Source of the DNA: Eutypella sp. D-1
Taxonomy: Eukaryota > Ascomycota > Sordariomycetes > Xylariales > Diatrypaceae
Direction of reading: 5' to 3'
NCBI GenBank assembly: GCA_023313575.1
Contig: JAJTTP010000022.1
Span: 1 to 64,000 of the forward strand
Length of the DNA: 64,000 bases
The position numbers and the translations under genes are program-made. The notes under the pieces are model-generated. The model worked only from the letters and a program-made list of their open reading frames with translations. It had not been told where the DNA came from and searched no databases. How positions within the stretch are numbered: the first letter of the stretch is position 1; the number at the start of each line of letters is the position of its first letter. Of this stretch, positions 13,065-25,826 are shown one piece after another.

Positions 13065-14933
13065 ATGGCCTCTCCAATCGAGCTCAGTAACATTCAGGGA
13101 GATATTTTGTAAGTATTCAACTTGCTCGTGAGCGGTAGTATGGCGTTGCTCACAGAAGAACGGATTAGGCCCGGTCTCCCGAAGAAGGCAGAATCGTTCT
13201 TCTTCTTCGAAATCAACAAGGTCGATGACTTCCAACGAGAGCTTAACAAGCTTGTGCCGCTGATCACCACCGGCGAGAGCGTCCTTTCCAGTAAAGAAGC
13301 AATCCGTCAGCATAGGAAGTCCAACTCTTCCCTACTCCCCACCGCCTTCCTCAACATTGCGTTTTCTGCCAAGGGGCTGGAGAAGGTAGGTTATAGTTAT
13401 TTTGGCCCTCTGCTGGCGGAAAGTGGGTGGTATGAAGGTGGTCGTGGCTGATTATTCTGAGTAGCTTGGATTCGACACTACCAAAGCCGGGGACAAGGGG
13501 TTTGCTGATGGGCAATTCGCCGATGCGAAAGACCTTGGCGATGACCTGAAACCGTCCTCCACCGAACCTGACTGGATCCCCGAATTCCAGAAGGCAATCG
13601 ACGGCGTGCTTCTGGTGGCTGGAGACAGCAAGCAGAGCGTTGATGCTCACCTACGCGAAGCTCTCGCCGTCCTCGATGGAACCGTCAAGGAGGTGCTCAA
13701 TCTATCTGGACAAGTCCGCCCTGGAAAGGAAGAGGGCCATGAACAGTAAGCGACCTAATTGTGTGACTATACATTACCCAGGTTACTAAAACGAGAAATA
13801 GCTTCGGATTCGAAGACGGGATTTCCAACCCTGTGGTTAAGGATCTGGGTGAAGACCTCTCTGGGCAGGGACCTGTCGACCAAGGGTATTGTTGTCATTC
13901 CTCGCTCATTTATCCCTCTAACTCTTACCCCGGGGTTGTGAAGTAGCTGACAATGATAGTGTGATATTCTGTGGTCGCGACGGTGACAAAGTCTCAGATC
14001 GCCCTTCTTGGACTCTTGATGGTAGTTTCCTAGCCTTCCGTCTTCTGAAGCAGTTGGTCCCCGAGTTCGACCAGTAAGTTATGATCTATTTCATTCGAAC
14101 TTTCAAGTGTTGGCTCCTCTAAAACTGGATCAAACCACTCACCCACCACTTTGCAGATTCCTCGCCCAAAACGCCCTCCAGGTCAACGACCCCACGGTTA
14201 ACGGCGCCGAGCTCCTGGGCGCCCGGCTCACGGGACGCTGGAAGTCAGGGGCGCCGCTGGCCATCACACCGCTGCGGGACGATCCCGAGCTGGCCAAGGA
14301 CCCGAAGCGCAACAACAGCTTCAATTTCGACCCTGCCACGCAGGACGCTTGCCCGTTCGCAGCGCACGTGCGCAAGATGAACCCGCGTGCCGACATCCCG
14401 CAGGAGGCGGGCATCAACCCGCACCGGATCATCCGCCGCGGCATCCAGTACGGGCCGGAGGTGTGCAATGAGGAGAGGGAGCACAATCGGACCCAGAAAG
14501 ATAGGGGTCTGCTGTTCATCAGCTACCAGAGCAACCTCGCGGAGGGTTTCCAGTTCCTGCAGAAGAGTAAGTCAACTACATCGTCTCAACCCCTCTCCCC
14601 TTACGCTTTCCCTTAACCCCAAGAGAGCTTGGCGATTTGCAAGAAGAGTCTGACCAATCGGACGGAAAAACAGGCTGGGCAAATCCGGTGGGATTTCCCC
14701 CGAACAAGGCGCAGCAGCCGGGCCACGATCCGCTCATCGGCCAGATCGTGGACCCGGATAACCAAGGGGCTCGAACCATGACTGGTGCGAACCCAGATGA
14801 CACCGGCTCATCCCTAGACCTGGGCTTCCAGAAGTGGGTTATCGCGAAGGGCGGCGAGTACTTCTTCTCCCCGTCTATCTCCGTTCTCCGTGATGTCTTC
14901 TCCAATGGCTTCACGATCCAGGGCGAGCTCTGA
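13065..14933 (+). CDS. DyP-type heme peroxidase (seven exons)
   Basis: Dye-decolourising peroxidase: a heme enzyme that uses H2O2 to oxidise dyes, phenolics and other bulky substrates. Exons by eye: 13065-13108, 13169-13385, 13465-13745, 13802-13885, 13960-14073, 14157-14566, 14674-14933, all phases agreeing, giving 469 aa. Visible signatures: N-terminal NIQGDIL; the distal GxxDG motif as GFEDGISNP (about residue 183) with the catalytic Asp; GRDGD; RPSWTLDGSFLAFR; a conserved His-Arg stretch INPHRIIRRG (about 334, probable proximal heme ligand region); and the C-terminal FFSPS. Length fits fungal DyPs. No signal peptide is visible (start MASPIEL), so it is probably intracellular. The short first exon depends on the start next to NIQGDI, which the family supports. 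Confidence 0.9.
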
Positions 14934-15429
14934 ACTAGGTGGAAAGGGGGATTAAGTCTCAGTGTGATTATCTAGCACTATGTAGTTATCGTGTAAATTG
15001 TTTAATATTTGATAGTGGTGATAATTAGTCAAGCTGTTGATAGTTATTGCTTACCTTTCGAGATGGTGATAAATGCATTGCGGGTGTTTCTGGGCAGACT
15101 GGGGACGGTGGAGTACTGTAGAGTTGCGTACGCACGTAAGACTTAGTGACCAGGTGACCCGAAAATAAGGTCCATCTGCTCTGTACAACGCCGCAATCGC
15201 CATCCAGTACAACCTCGATACACGCCTACTGACTTGCTATTTAAGAGTGAGACTAGTAGTGCAAGTACGTATACTGTAGTATCGGCATTACCTCCCGAGA
15301 TCCGGATCTCCAAGATTGTTCTTCGATGCATATGTCTGGTGACGCGCAATTTTCTTTCGCCGACACTCATCTCTACCCGCCATAGCTTTAAGCAGTACTA
15401 TATATCCATTGGTTAGTTGACCCTTGGAC
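14934..15429. other. Spacer between the DyP and F-box genes
   Basis: About 500 bp serving as 3' flank of the peroxidase and promoter of the F-box gene. No gene or repeat is recognised. Confidence 0.5.
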
Positions 15430-17445
15430 ATGGCGACATCTTCTACGTCTAGCGCATCGCCGCCCATTGCATTAGACAAGCTAGTCCCTGATATTCTCGA
15501 GAGCATCTGCGAGTTTCTTGCGTCCTGTGATGGCAAACGGCGCTCTCTCTTTTCATTCTCCTTGGTGAGCCGACAATGCTACGAGGCATCCACAAGGCAC
15601 CGATTTGAGCGTATCTGCCTCGTCGCGTGGAACAGTGAGGATCTTCGCGAAAAGCTGGGCCGGTGGAAAGACTTGCTTGCTCGTCATGGTGGCGTACCAT
15701 ATGTACGCCAGCTGAAGGTTGCCGGCTCTATGCAGGACTCACGTCCAGCGGCTGAAGCCCTTTGGGGCGCAACGATGGATCATCTCTCTTGCAACGGCGA
15801 AGCTGACGATGACGGCAACGGCGACTCCGACTTTTGCATGCCGTCAGAATGGTTAGTTCGATCATACGTTTCGTCAGAGAGACGTCAAACACGTGAGGTG
15901 AAGCAACGGCGGAACGATGCATGGCTCTTTCTTGCACGTTTCATTGCTGCCTTGCCAGCTCTCACCGATGTCGCTTGGGCCAGCCCTGACCCCGTCCCGG
16001 GATGCATATTGAGCACTCTACACCAGATTCATGCAAACGTGCGTCTTCATGTTCACTACTTCAACTTTCCCAGTCTTCGACAGCCCCCAGGACCTCTTGA
16101 AGACATCGATGAAGATGACTATGCACTCGCCACTTCTTCATGTCTCTACTCCATGGCTGTTTCGGGCTATGGCTACGGCTATGGGGGAAACTTTGAATAT
16201 AATGAAGAGGCGGTTTTATCCATGGTGGCTTCAACAGCACCGAAGTTGAGACACGTGCTGGTGTGGTCCGAAGCTCCTGGTGATGGTTTGGAAACTAGAG
16301 CCCTCTACGCAGCTCGACGGCCGCCTTGGCAAGGCTTCTTCCCATCCAGAGTCAGCACCTCAGCAGAGCCACCCGTAGCAAAGGGGTGTCTTAAAGCCTT
16401 GCATCTCGATGGTCTTCCGTTACACACACGGCAGCTTGAGGTTTGGGACAGTCACACTGATTTTTCCAAGCTATGCTCTCTTCAAATTCATAACATCTCC
16501 CTAGATGCAATCGAGGTCTTAGTGCGGGTAGCCCGGTCCGACAATTTCAAGAGCCTCCACACGCTAGCCCTATCCATCCCGATATTTGACGAAAGCTCCG
16601 TGCAAGCCAACAGGCTTTCAGTAGACGTACTGCTGCAGACTCTAAGCCCACTCCAGCATATAGAGCTGACGGGCTTAATCGGTGAGAGAACATTTATGGC
16701 AATACTTCACCAGCATGGTGCGACCTTGGCAAAGCTCAAATTAATCCCAGACTTCCAAGGCGTATGTTCAACTGGGCCGCCAACACCCTTTGTCATCTCG
16801 TACGCTCACATACAGGACCTTCGACAACAATGCCCTGGTCTAAGGGATCTGGAGCTGTTACTTCCCCGTTCCAAAGGTGATCAGCAAGAGGTTGACATCT
16901 ATCGCGCGCTAGGGCAACTTCCCAAGCTCAAGAGACTCTCCTTGTTACTTGACTGTTCAAAACGTGATATCACTGGCGTAATCAAAATGGGACGCCTGCA
17001 AATTGGGGCGCATAATACTCCAGTAGTCCGCGACTGTCTCATAAATGCTGCGGTCGATTCATCACTGGCTAGCTCAATTTTCAACCTTGTTTACCACAAT
17101 CAGAAACAGAGCTACGGGGTTCCCGATCCATTCTTCCGGCAGCTCAAGCTCCGGGTAGTCGACGCTGGAGTTTTCGGCGACGATTGGGAGGAGGACGCCG
17201 ATTTTAGCACAGTACTGCATTGGCTCGGACGCAGTTGGCATTGCGAAAGGGACCCGAGAGACAGCCATAGTGAGCACTTGCGAGTACGGGAGGTTGGGAA
17301 AGACAATCGAGAGGACTTGAAGCAATGGCTTGATGAGGATCCCAGCTACGCCAGCGAAGGGTTCAAAAATATTTGGACGGGTCTGTGGCCTGAAAAGACT
17401 GGTGACTGGAGGGAGGACTGGGCAAGTTTTCCGCTTCAGACCTGA
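15430..17445 (+). CDS. F-box domain protein, intronless, 671 aa
   Basis: An N-terminal F-box-like segment (about residues 14-60: LDKLVPDILESICEFL, then FSLVSRQCYEAST..RF) is followed by a long, leucine-rich alpha/beta region without a sharp repeat unit, typical of fungal F-box proteins that present substrates to SCF ubiquitin ligases. The ATG at 15,430 is the first in frame; the two codons before it are open but have no ATG. A Tyr/Gly patch (GYGYGYGG) stands near residue 248. The substrate cannot be inferred. Confidence 0.8.
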   Translation: MATSSTSSASPPIALDKLVPDILESICEFLASCDGKRRSLFSFSLVSRQCYEASTRHRFERICLVAWNSEDLREKLGRWKDLLARHGGVPYVRQLKVAGSMQDSRPAAEALWGATMDHLSCNGEADDDGNGDSDFCMPSEWLVRSYVSSERRQTREVKQRRNDAWLFLARFIAALPALTDVAWASPDPVPGCILSTLHQIHANVRLHVHYFNFPSLRQPPGPLEDIDEDDYALATSSCLYSMAVSGYGYGYGGNFEYNEEAVLSMVASTAPKLRHVLVWSEAPGDGLETRALYAARRPPWQGFFPSRVSTSAEPPVAKGCLKALHLDGLPLHTRQLEVWDSHTDFSKLCSLQIHNISLDAIEVLVRVARSDNFKSLHTLALSIPIFDESSVQANRLSVDVLLQTLSPLQHIELTGLIGERTFMAILHQHGATLAKLKLIPDFQGVCSTGPPTPFVISYAHIQDLRQQCPGLRDLELLLPRSKGDQQEVDIYRALGQLPKLKRLSLLLDCSKRDITGVIKMGRLQIGAHNTPVVRDCLINAAVDSSLASSIFNLVYHNQKQSYGVPDPFFRQLKLRVVDAGVFGDDWEEDADFSTVLHWLGRSWHCERDPRDSHSEHLRVREVGKDNREDLKQWLDEDPSYASEGFKNIWTGLWPEKTGDWREDWASFPLQT

Positions 17446-20400
17446 GCGGCGGGGAGTGATGGAAACATGCAGGGAGCTCGACTCAAGGCCAACAAACGCT
17501 TTTCCAGCTGGGAAGGTATGCACGAGTTACCCATAAATTTCAGGGGTATCCTGTAGACTACTCACAATGCAAACGATGCCATTGATGCCAGAAGAGAAGA
17601 TCTATGCTAGGAGAACGCATCTTCTTTAAATAGACCAGGTGCTAACCCTTCTTACCAAAAGATAGGGGAAATGCCCTTGCTATGGGTTATGTAATTATGG
17701 CTATATCTGGTCATTAATGGCTGCAAACCGTTATTCAACATACGGAGAATAACTGTTAGTTGCTTTGATTATATCTTATCATTATTAAGCTATAGAGGCG
17801 TATACTGAAATATGAATAAATAAATACAACTTAAGTACTTGCCTATTCAGGTAGGATGTTTTAAATACTGGTACTTAGGGTAGGACGAAAGCCGGTAAGT
17901 TGTCCGTACTGCCGTGGTATGTATGTATGTTCCGGACCCACATTACCGGCCTCTCCAGGCTTGTCCGGTTGTTCACTGCGCATTTTCGGAGTGCCCCGTC
18001 TCGTTCACCCGCTCGCCTTCTCAGATTTCCAAGGCTTTATCTCTCCCTGATCAATCCTAGTTATCCTATAATGCGAATTGGCATCCCAATGATACCTTGG
18101 TGTAACGACTAGATACCATATTGCGCAAGAATGGAAAGATCCATATCAAGCAATTCGCATATGCGCATAACAGTTGGATGTACCGTTGTTCCAGTCTTTC
18201 CTACCACGGAGTTTTCGCCTATGCGCATAGACACTAAAACTAGCCCTGTAAGCCGTAGTTATGGCCACTACGTACGGATACGCACTTGAGAAATACAACA
18301 TCACTAATTGATCAGATCACGACTTTAGGATGACGATATTTTCAGCCTCCAAGGTTACTTCACAGTATACTTGTACTTTCATAAACACTAATACCAAACA
18401 TACCTAGGTCCATATTACTGGCATAATCGTCTGCATTACGTCTGCATCTATCTCATGCAGACCCGTCCAGCCTTCCGCCCTCTATGGATGGGAGTACCCT
18501 AACGTCCCGGATCCCACCGAATGAGCAAATGCGCAACGCAGGGCATCCATCCATGATGGATGAATAACGACATATTTGCCTACATACATAGAAGTAGGTA
18601 AATACATCCATGGATAAGTACCCAAATAAGTAGAGATAAGTAGAGATAGCATGCTATACTGCCTACCTGGGTATGTAGTATACTATGCACTACCGTCGTA
18701 GTAATGCAATGCCTCTCATCCAAAGCCAGCCAAGCATTGCCGTTCCTCACTCTCCACTACGATTTCTTTCTTGCCCCTTCTCACCATCGTGCAGCCGATA
18801 ATGGCCATTGTTTCTCGATCATTGGGCACAAGTGGCTCCAGTCCTGACGACCTGACTCCACGCCCGGGCGCCCTGATTGTTGACCCTCCTATTCAAAAGA
18901 CGCTTGTAATGCACACTACGATGTACACTACGATGCACACTATGATGCACACTACTACCAAACTTACCGAAACCTACCAATGCAATCCCTGGGAGTAAAA
19001 TCGCTTCCCGCCCCATGCCCAAAATTTCCAGAAATGCCAAAGGTACTACGATGTAATACAAAGGGTCCCGGCTACGTCGACCCCTGATACGCTGGGATTT
19101 CTGCTCTCCTACGTACCAGAGCAGCAGCTGGAATGGCCAGAATGGCCACAATGATAGAAACAAAAAAAACAAAAAAAAAGCAGGTAACCTCACCCCGCCG
19201 TTGTCCACGAATCCCATCCCGCATTTCTCTCAACGGTCCTATCCAATATGCTGTCCATATGGAGACCTCAACGGCTAAGTACTGTACGGGCACCGCGTTT
19301 TTCTCAAGTGACAACTCATTTGCAGAAGTAAAGACCCCTCCCCTTCGCCGTGCACGCTGGTCTTTGTTGTCTGCTGAGGGGTGTCAGTCACCTTTCACCG
19401 TACCATTAAATTTTTCATTGTCGAAGAGATCTTTTTTTCTGTTCAAAATTTTTATGCCTCATGCCGTCGCCTTGGTATACATATAGTATTTTATCTGCAT
19501 TCTGGGTCGAATCGACTATGCTACAATGCGTAATAGCCAGGGAGTCCTAGGAGCGTTGCTGCCCAAGCCCATTTATGGGTGCGCGAGATCCTCCGACATA
19601 GGCTGAGGGTCGAGGAACTTTTTTAATGGTTTTTTTTCTTTTCTTTTTCTTTATTTTCCCCCTTTCTCTGTTAGTACTTTTCCTTTTCTTTTCTTTTTAT
19701 TCTTATACCCCCTTCTTGGGTTCTATACCTGTGTCGTTATACACGGCAACATTTTTGTTTCCTTTCAACAGAAAAAGTGCTGAACATAAATTATAAATAT
19801 AATCATTGCTTCTCCTATTCGCGCAGAGTCGCCCCCAAAGACCTGTCGCTTATTCGGTCTCCCGTGTAACATTTCGCCTCCTTTAGCTCGGCATACAAAA
19901 GGTCGAGCTATTACCTCCAGGTCTATACCTATGATCTACTGTGTTGGTGCCCGCCCAACTATAAAGGCCCGTTTTGAAACATCTTATCGGCCATTCAACC
20001 GGTCCTCTTCCTCCCACCCTTCTGTCCTCACACTCTCGGGTATTACATCACACTTGAGATCGGCAAGAGAACCAGAACAAGAGCCTCACCACGTTTGTGA
20101 ATAAGAGGCTTTATTCGTCCCGGACAACGTCCCTATTCTGGAATTGAGGATAGTGCAGTCTCAATTGCCCTCTAGTCAGTCCCCCTGTCACGCCAATACC
20201 GACACCACGACACTCACCGCCAACCTTCTACCCTCTACTGCTTCTTCACGAGACCCAATTCCATCGCAATCGTGGAGGAATTGTGGTGCTACCGGGCTCC
20301 TACCTAACGTGTCTCAAACTGGATTATCATGACAAATTACCAGAATCCCATCTCCTCCCGTAGCCCATTTGCATCTCCGCGTTGGAGGTTACTCTGGGTG

Positions 20401-20576
20401 CTGACGACACCCTGACTTTGAGAGAGCCACCCGAAATAATTTTTTGAACCCCCTCGCCCGCCCCTCTAATCTTTACCCCACATTGAGGCGCAACACGATA
20501 AGATCAGAGAGATCTCACCATTTTTCTTTTTTAATTGCGGGGAGATCAATTCCCTTCCGGTTAGCACCGACAAAAG
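17446..20576. other. 3.1-kb spacer with minisatellite and pyrimidine tracts
   Basis: No convincing gene. It contains a 12-bp tandem repeat (18,909-18,956), short tetranucleotide runs, a TACCTAGG site (18,401) and pyrimidine-rich tracts at about 19,625-19,710 and 20,521-20,534 that are usual upstream of fungal start sites. Small open frames here are low-complexity and unlike known proteins. Confidence 0.5.
18909..18956. repeat. 12-bp minisatellite, four copies
   Basis: Four tandem copies of ATGCACACTACG with one to three changes per copy (18,909, 18,921, 18,933, 18,945). Confidence 0.85.
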
Positions 20577-21641
20577 ATGCGACCAAGTCTGAAAGTTGCC
20601 CGTTTGGCATCGGGACCTCCGTCGCCATCGCCACCTCAGACTCCGACAACCACGTCGCCCAACACCAAATTCAACCAGAAGGCGGCTGTCAATGGCGACG
20701 GTAATGATAATGGCAATGGCGATGGCGATGCCAATCAAAATGGCTGTCCATTGCCTCGCTCTAATAAGAAACCTCACCGCAAGTCTCACCACTCCAACAT
20801 CCACCCATTAGGCGGAACTAAGTTCAGCTATTCGCGAGCACCGCGCCCGGAGGAGATATCGCCCCGCTCTTCGGAGTCGTCTGAGGAGGAATCGGAGCCG
20901 ACCGCCAGCCCCCCGCAATCCCCTCTCTCCGAACCTCCCGAGGTCCGCAAGCCAATGGCACAGGCTACTGCTACTGCTGCTTCTGCTGCTACTTCCTCCG
21001 CTTCCATCATCGTCGAGGCGAACTTCGCGATTGAGGAGCTCGGCAACCTGGATCCCAATGACAGCGACGTCGATCTCCTGGTCCTAAGGCCCTCCGAGAT
21101 CGAATATCCGGACTCGGAGTGCAGCGGGTCGCCGTCCCGGGGCCCGCCGGACATGGATCCCTCGGTCGTGAGCGACTTTAAGCACTTGGACCCATTCTAC
21201 GATTCCGACTCAGACTCTCCAGGCGGTGACGGAAGCGGCGGCGACGGCGGCGGTGGTGGCGGAAGGAACGGCATCGACGAAGACGAGTTCGAGCGCAACC
21301 TGCAGCGGCGGCGGCAGGAGCGGCGGATACGGCGGATGAAGTCCGGCAGCATCAGCAAGCGAACGATCAGCGAGCGCGGCAGCGACTCGGACCGAGAGGA
21401 CGTGCTGCCGTACCACGACGGCGGCGGCGGCGGCGCTTCTGCGGAGGCCGGGACCGCCACCACGACGCGCCGCCTCCGTCGCAAGACCGACCGCCACAGC
21501 ATGCAGTTTTCCGGGCAGTACTTTGAGCGCATTGAGGAGCTCAAGGAGCCCAACAGCGACGATGAGATCATCCTCGACGACGCCGAGGTCTTTGCCCGCG
21601 AGCTGCCCTACTGGACCCTGATGGACGTCGACTCGGAGTAA
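20577..21641 (+). CDS. Conserved-type acidic, Ser/Gly-rich fungal protein of unknown function (354 aa)
   Basis: A single open exon with strong GC3 bias. The N-terminal half is Pro/Ser/Thr- and Asn/Gly-rich and disordered; the middle has acidic Ser/Asp runs (DSDSDSPGG) and polyglycine; the C-terminal half holds a basic stretch RRRQERRIRRMKSGSISKRT (about 239-258) and ends in an acidic segment (RIEELKEPNSDDEI, then ELPYWTLMDVDSE). The basic RRMK..SISKRT..R.SD pattern followed by RRLRRK..R and ..RIEEL.EP resembles an uncharacterised protein common in Pezizomycotina, and a nuclear role is plausible. No catalytic motif is seen. The start at 20,577 is the first ATG after a pyrimidine-rich leader. 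Confidence 0.65.
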   Translation: MRPSLKVARLASGPPSPSPPQTPTTTSPNTKFNQKAAVNGDGNDNGNGDGDANQNGCPLPRSNKKPHRKSHHSNIHPLGGTKFSYSRAPRPEEISPRSSESSEEESEPTASPPQSPLSEPPEVRKPMAQATATAASAATSSASIIVEANFAIEELGNLDPNDSDVDLLVLRPSEIEYPDSECSGSPSRGPPDMDPSVVSDFKHLDPFYDSDSDSPGGDGSGGDGGGGGGRNGIDEDEFERNLQRRRQERRIRRMKSGSISKRTISERGSDSDREDVLPYHDGGGGGASAEAGTATTTRRLRRKTDRHSMQFSGQYFERIEELKEPNSDDEIILDDAEVFARELPYWTLMDVDSE

Positions 21642-23490
21642 GCTAAGTCGAGCTGAGTGAGAAGAGAAAAAGAAGGAAGAACTTGCGATGCAGATGCGCT
21701 TGCTTGCAAGAATGGACTACGCTACGCTGTAATGATTGAATGTATGACGATGACGACTTACCACTATCACTGCCACTCCGCCTTACATATACGACTGTTA
21801 GGACTGCTTTACCTTTTTTTCCCCCATCGTCTCTTCTATGGGCCGTCTGAACCCGGGACGAATATTTTACCTATTCCCTCATGATCATGATGCACGACAT
21901 ATATTAGCCGGACTGGGGAATAAGATGTAATTCTATCGCTTGTCGTCCTCCCCTATCGTTCTGGCTACACCCACCACACATAGATCTTTTATTCCATCTC
22001 GCTACGCACGCGCGTACGCAAGCATACTCCTTGAACATACCACCGCCGCCACCGTCACTATCACCATCATCATCACCCTCACCAACATTATCATAGAGCA
22101 TACGGCGGCAAAGCATGACACAGAACTTATGGCTTTGGACGTGCTTGTTTTCTTCTCTTATCGTTTGCATAGAGCATTAATGGGAAGTTGAAAGGGTCGG
22201 AAAGAAGTTTGTCTCGAGGTCTACGATGATGAAGGAGGGGGCGGGTGCGTTTGCGGTTCGTCGCTTACCTGGTATCTTTGGATTGGATTGAGTGCTTCTC
22301 CAGCCCAGTTTCGGTATATACTACTTAAACGCCGGGGGTGGCAGCCCGATCCCCTGGCTGATTCTCTAGGGAAGGGAAGCGATTCCCTTTGCCGTGCATC
22401 ATGGGGATGCAAGACAGGGAGTGGGAGAGAAGGCGAGGTACGGGGGAGAGTTGGGTGTGGGACTGGGACTACGTCACTGGTTTCTTCTTTTCACTATTCT
22501 TTTTTTCCCTTCTTGTTTTAACGAAGACAACGACCGATGATGACAACATTTTACTTTTACGTTTACGCCCCCCCTTCCCCTACCCTATACTCACCTCCTC
22601 TCTCTCTCATGTGTCAGTCTACGATACGAATGCGATTGCGATATTATGCCAACTCTTACATACTTCCGACTACAACCTCTACCTACCTAACCTACCTGCT
22701 TACCTATACATACTACATAGAAAGCAACTGGACTTGCTGCACCATTCGCGAAGAAACGGGGGCGAGCGTGAGATAATCGGACCTACCATGGCAACCAGTC
22801 GGCGCCGCTGACGATGATGTGCCGTTCGTCTATCTGTCGGTCTGTCCGTCTGCAGAGCGGATAGACATATTTACCTACCAATCTATGTACATACATATCT
22901 ACATATACTAAAATACGTACATAATATGCACATGCAAACATGCATACGCCGTTCTGCTTCATAGATATTGCCCTGTCTGCCTACCTGTCTGTCTGTATGC
23001 CTATGAGTCTGCCTACCCGCCAAGTTCAGTACTGAGGTAGGCTTCCACTCCCTTCCATTCCTACCCCCCCTCTCTCTCCCCTTCATATCCTATCCCAAGC
23101 CCCAGCGCGCCCGTCCGCCTCACCCCCGTATGTATGTATGCACGCACGCATGCAAGTGCGCGTGCATACGTGCAGCCGGGCTTACTAACCACTCAGCCAA
23201 CGAGCTAGATAGGCCAGATAGACAAGGCAGAATGAATACTTAGAGCAGGTAACTAATTAACGGTCCGACGACCCCCCCCCTCCCCCCTTTTCCCCCTCCC
23301 GACTTTACCCGCAACCATTCGGGGCCGGGACTCTCACCGAAATTTCGGGAATTGCGGGATGCGGGCTGCGGGTGTGTGGTGCAGTGTGGTCTGGTGTAGG
23401 GTAGGGTAGAGTGTTGTGGGCGCGGCCGGCTGGCCACACGCCCTCCTCCCCTCCCCCCCCTGATGACTTGCTTATTTATAGTAGGTAAGT

Positions 23491-23513
23491 ATGGATGGAT
23501 GGATGGATGGATG
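23491..23513. repeat. (ATGG)n microsatellite
   Basis: Nearly six perfect tetranucleotide copies. Confidence 0.9.
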
Positions 23514-23976
23514 ACCGTTCGGGTCGGGTACGTGACCCGGGTTCGGTGGTTGTCGGGGAAGGGGCCGGGGGATCGGGTAGAGAGGGCAGATGGATGAATG
23601 AATATATGCATTTACCTCTGCCTACCTAGGAGGCAAGCTACCTACCTACTTCTCTATCGGATCGTCTATCATATGATGACTACCTAGTTCAACTGCCTGT
23701 CTCGTTTGACCGGCAATCCACGGCAGATGTGCATATGGCAGCAATGCGAGCCTGGTAAATTATTGCCGTAGCATACATATTCACAAGCAAATGCGAAGTC
23801 CAGATTCGGCGATGCCGGCCTTCCTCGGAATGTTTTTGGATATCTGTTGTCACTTATTAGGGGGGCACTCGCAGGTAGGGTTCTGTAGGTTACGGTATCC
23901 CGCGATATGGAAGTACGTAGTTACCCCCAGAATGTCTTGCCCGTTCCCCGTACCCCTCGGCTCGGACCGTGAAATG

Positions 23977-24003
23977 GGCTGGCTGGCTGGCTGGCTGGCT
24001 GGC
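23977..24003. repeat. (GGCT)n microsatellite
   Basis: Six perfect copies plus a partial one. Confidence 0.9.
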
Positions 24004-25826
24004 GCTAGTTTCAGCAAGGGGGGTGAAAGTCCTGCTGGTACATGTGAAGCCATCTTCTGCTCTTGATTGAAATTGGAATGTCGAGCCTACGTTACGGTGA
24101 GCTATGCCTATCTATCTACATGCGTGTGTATCTATCTGACTCGTATATATACGACTAGAGGACGCGATCCCTGAAGTTGTTCTCGCTATCGGTTACGCAC
24201 TGAGGAAGGGGAAAAACCCGCGACTGTATTGTCCAGCGCATCTCCGGAGACCACTCAAACAAGCCTGTATGTATGTATGGCTTTACCGCGCCCGGCCCAG
24301 TGACCTATGTATATACATATGTATGTACTTGTTCAATGACAATGTTCGGCACTGTTTCTTACTACTACATACCCCTCTCAGAGGCCCCAGAGATGTGTAG
24401 TAATATGTGAGGTATGAAGCCGTGATCTATGGGCTTCCAGCCAAGCGCTGGGTAGATACATTCCCATGTTACTGCGCCCGGTACCATGGGATGGCAGAAA
24501 AGGACTTCTTGTGTACATTCCATCCAGGGCTCTAAATTTAAAACGTAGCCTACCTACCTCACTAGAGCCTTCTACTATCTAGGTGGGTACGTAATGGAAA
24601 GCTTTGAATAAACCCCTTATAGAGTATGAGATAGCGGTATACATACTGAAATGGGGGGCAATGAGACTCAATAAAAGGAGATAAATATTCTGCGCGCAGA
24701 AAATAAATAGGGCGAAATAATTCCTGTAGGTCATAGGTTACCTAGTTATTGATGGAGACAGGCATGGGAAGTAAAAGATGGTTGTATGTGTATTAGCAAC
24801 GCTCTACTATGATACTACCTGGGTACCTACCTACGTCAGCGACAGTTAAAGATCAGGTAGAGCCCCTATAAGTGGACAAAATCACTTCCTACACATTACC
24901 ACATTACCTACCGTGTAACCACTGCTCTAACTGTAGATATCAGCATTCTGCAGAGTCCTAGACTGTGTGTGATCCCTTAAGGTGCACTAGAACGTGCCTG
25001 CACCTGCCATGTGAGCAAGGTGAGAGTCAAAGTGAATCAATGGTGATTAAGGGCTAAGCGACGCGCTAGTTACGTATATAGAGGAACACAGCCACAAATT
25101 GAAGCCTCAAACTCAAAGATAGAGAGAGACTATGAAGAGCACCGCCACCTTTTACCACTTTTTATGTACCTAAGGCAGACCTTACCAACCAAAGTAGGTA
25201 CCGTACCTAGGTAGCTTTGTTTGCCTTAGAGGTCGTTTTCCACCAAAACCTTTAACCCAGGTGAACGTCAGGAAGGAGACCTCACCTGTAGCAAATCATT
25301 GGAGAGTGATCATACCAACAACCCAAACCTTCCTGAATTTTTTAATTCTCAACTAAGGTTTGTTAAATAGAGTTTTTCATCTACTAAGTACTGCACTGCA
25401 CTGCACGTAGGCCCTCGCCTAGAATCCCTCAGGTTGCTCATATTTCTCAATAGAGTCGTCTTCCTTGTCCTCCATCTATCCAGAGAGATCATTTCCATTT
25501 TCCATTTTCCATCATCACCATCATCGACGCCATCATCAACGCCATCGTCGTCGCTATCATCGTATCCTCCTGTCATACTACTATCGATGTACCCTATGCC
25601 ATCAATTACGATCTCGGTCCACTAATATAATTTGACCTTGTCGCGAATTGAGTATACAGACCCGTCTAGGTAGCCATTTGCGATACCAACCCTTTGCCGT
25701 CGACTTAAAGCTCCGACCGCCCTCCGCCTTCGAGATCTCCTCAAATACCCTGTAGCTTCCCGCTGCGCTTTAAAACTCAAGTTGCTAGTCGCTAGTCGCT
25801 AGTCACTGTAACGAGTACGTCTGGCG

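Larger units (their letters stand above)
21642..25826. other. 4.2-kb spacer rich in microsatellites
   Basis: No gene is supported. It contains (ATGG)n at 23,491-23,513, (GGCT)n at 23,977-24,003, GTAT/GCAC tetranucleotide runs at 23,131-23,170, and many CCTACCT/TACCTAGGTA motifs. The last 150 bp is a promoter-like leader of the TAF12 gene, with a short GCTAGTC repeat at about 25,780-25,805. Open frames at 22,389-22,811, 23,240-23,611 and 25,434-25,625 are simple-sequence artefacts. Confidence 0.5.

Noticed and set aside
22389..22811. 140-codon frame with a hydrophobic stretch
   Set aside because: Built from T-rich and tetranucleotide sequence, no conserved motif and no coding bias.
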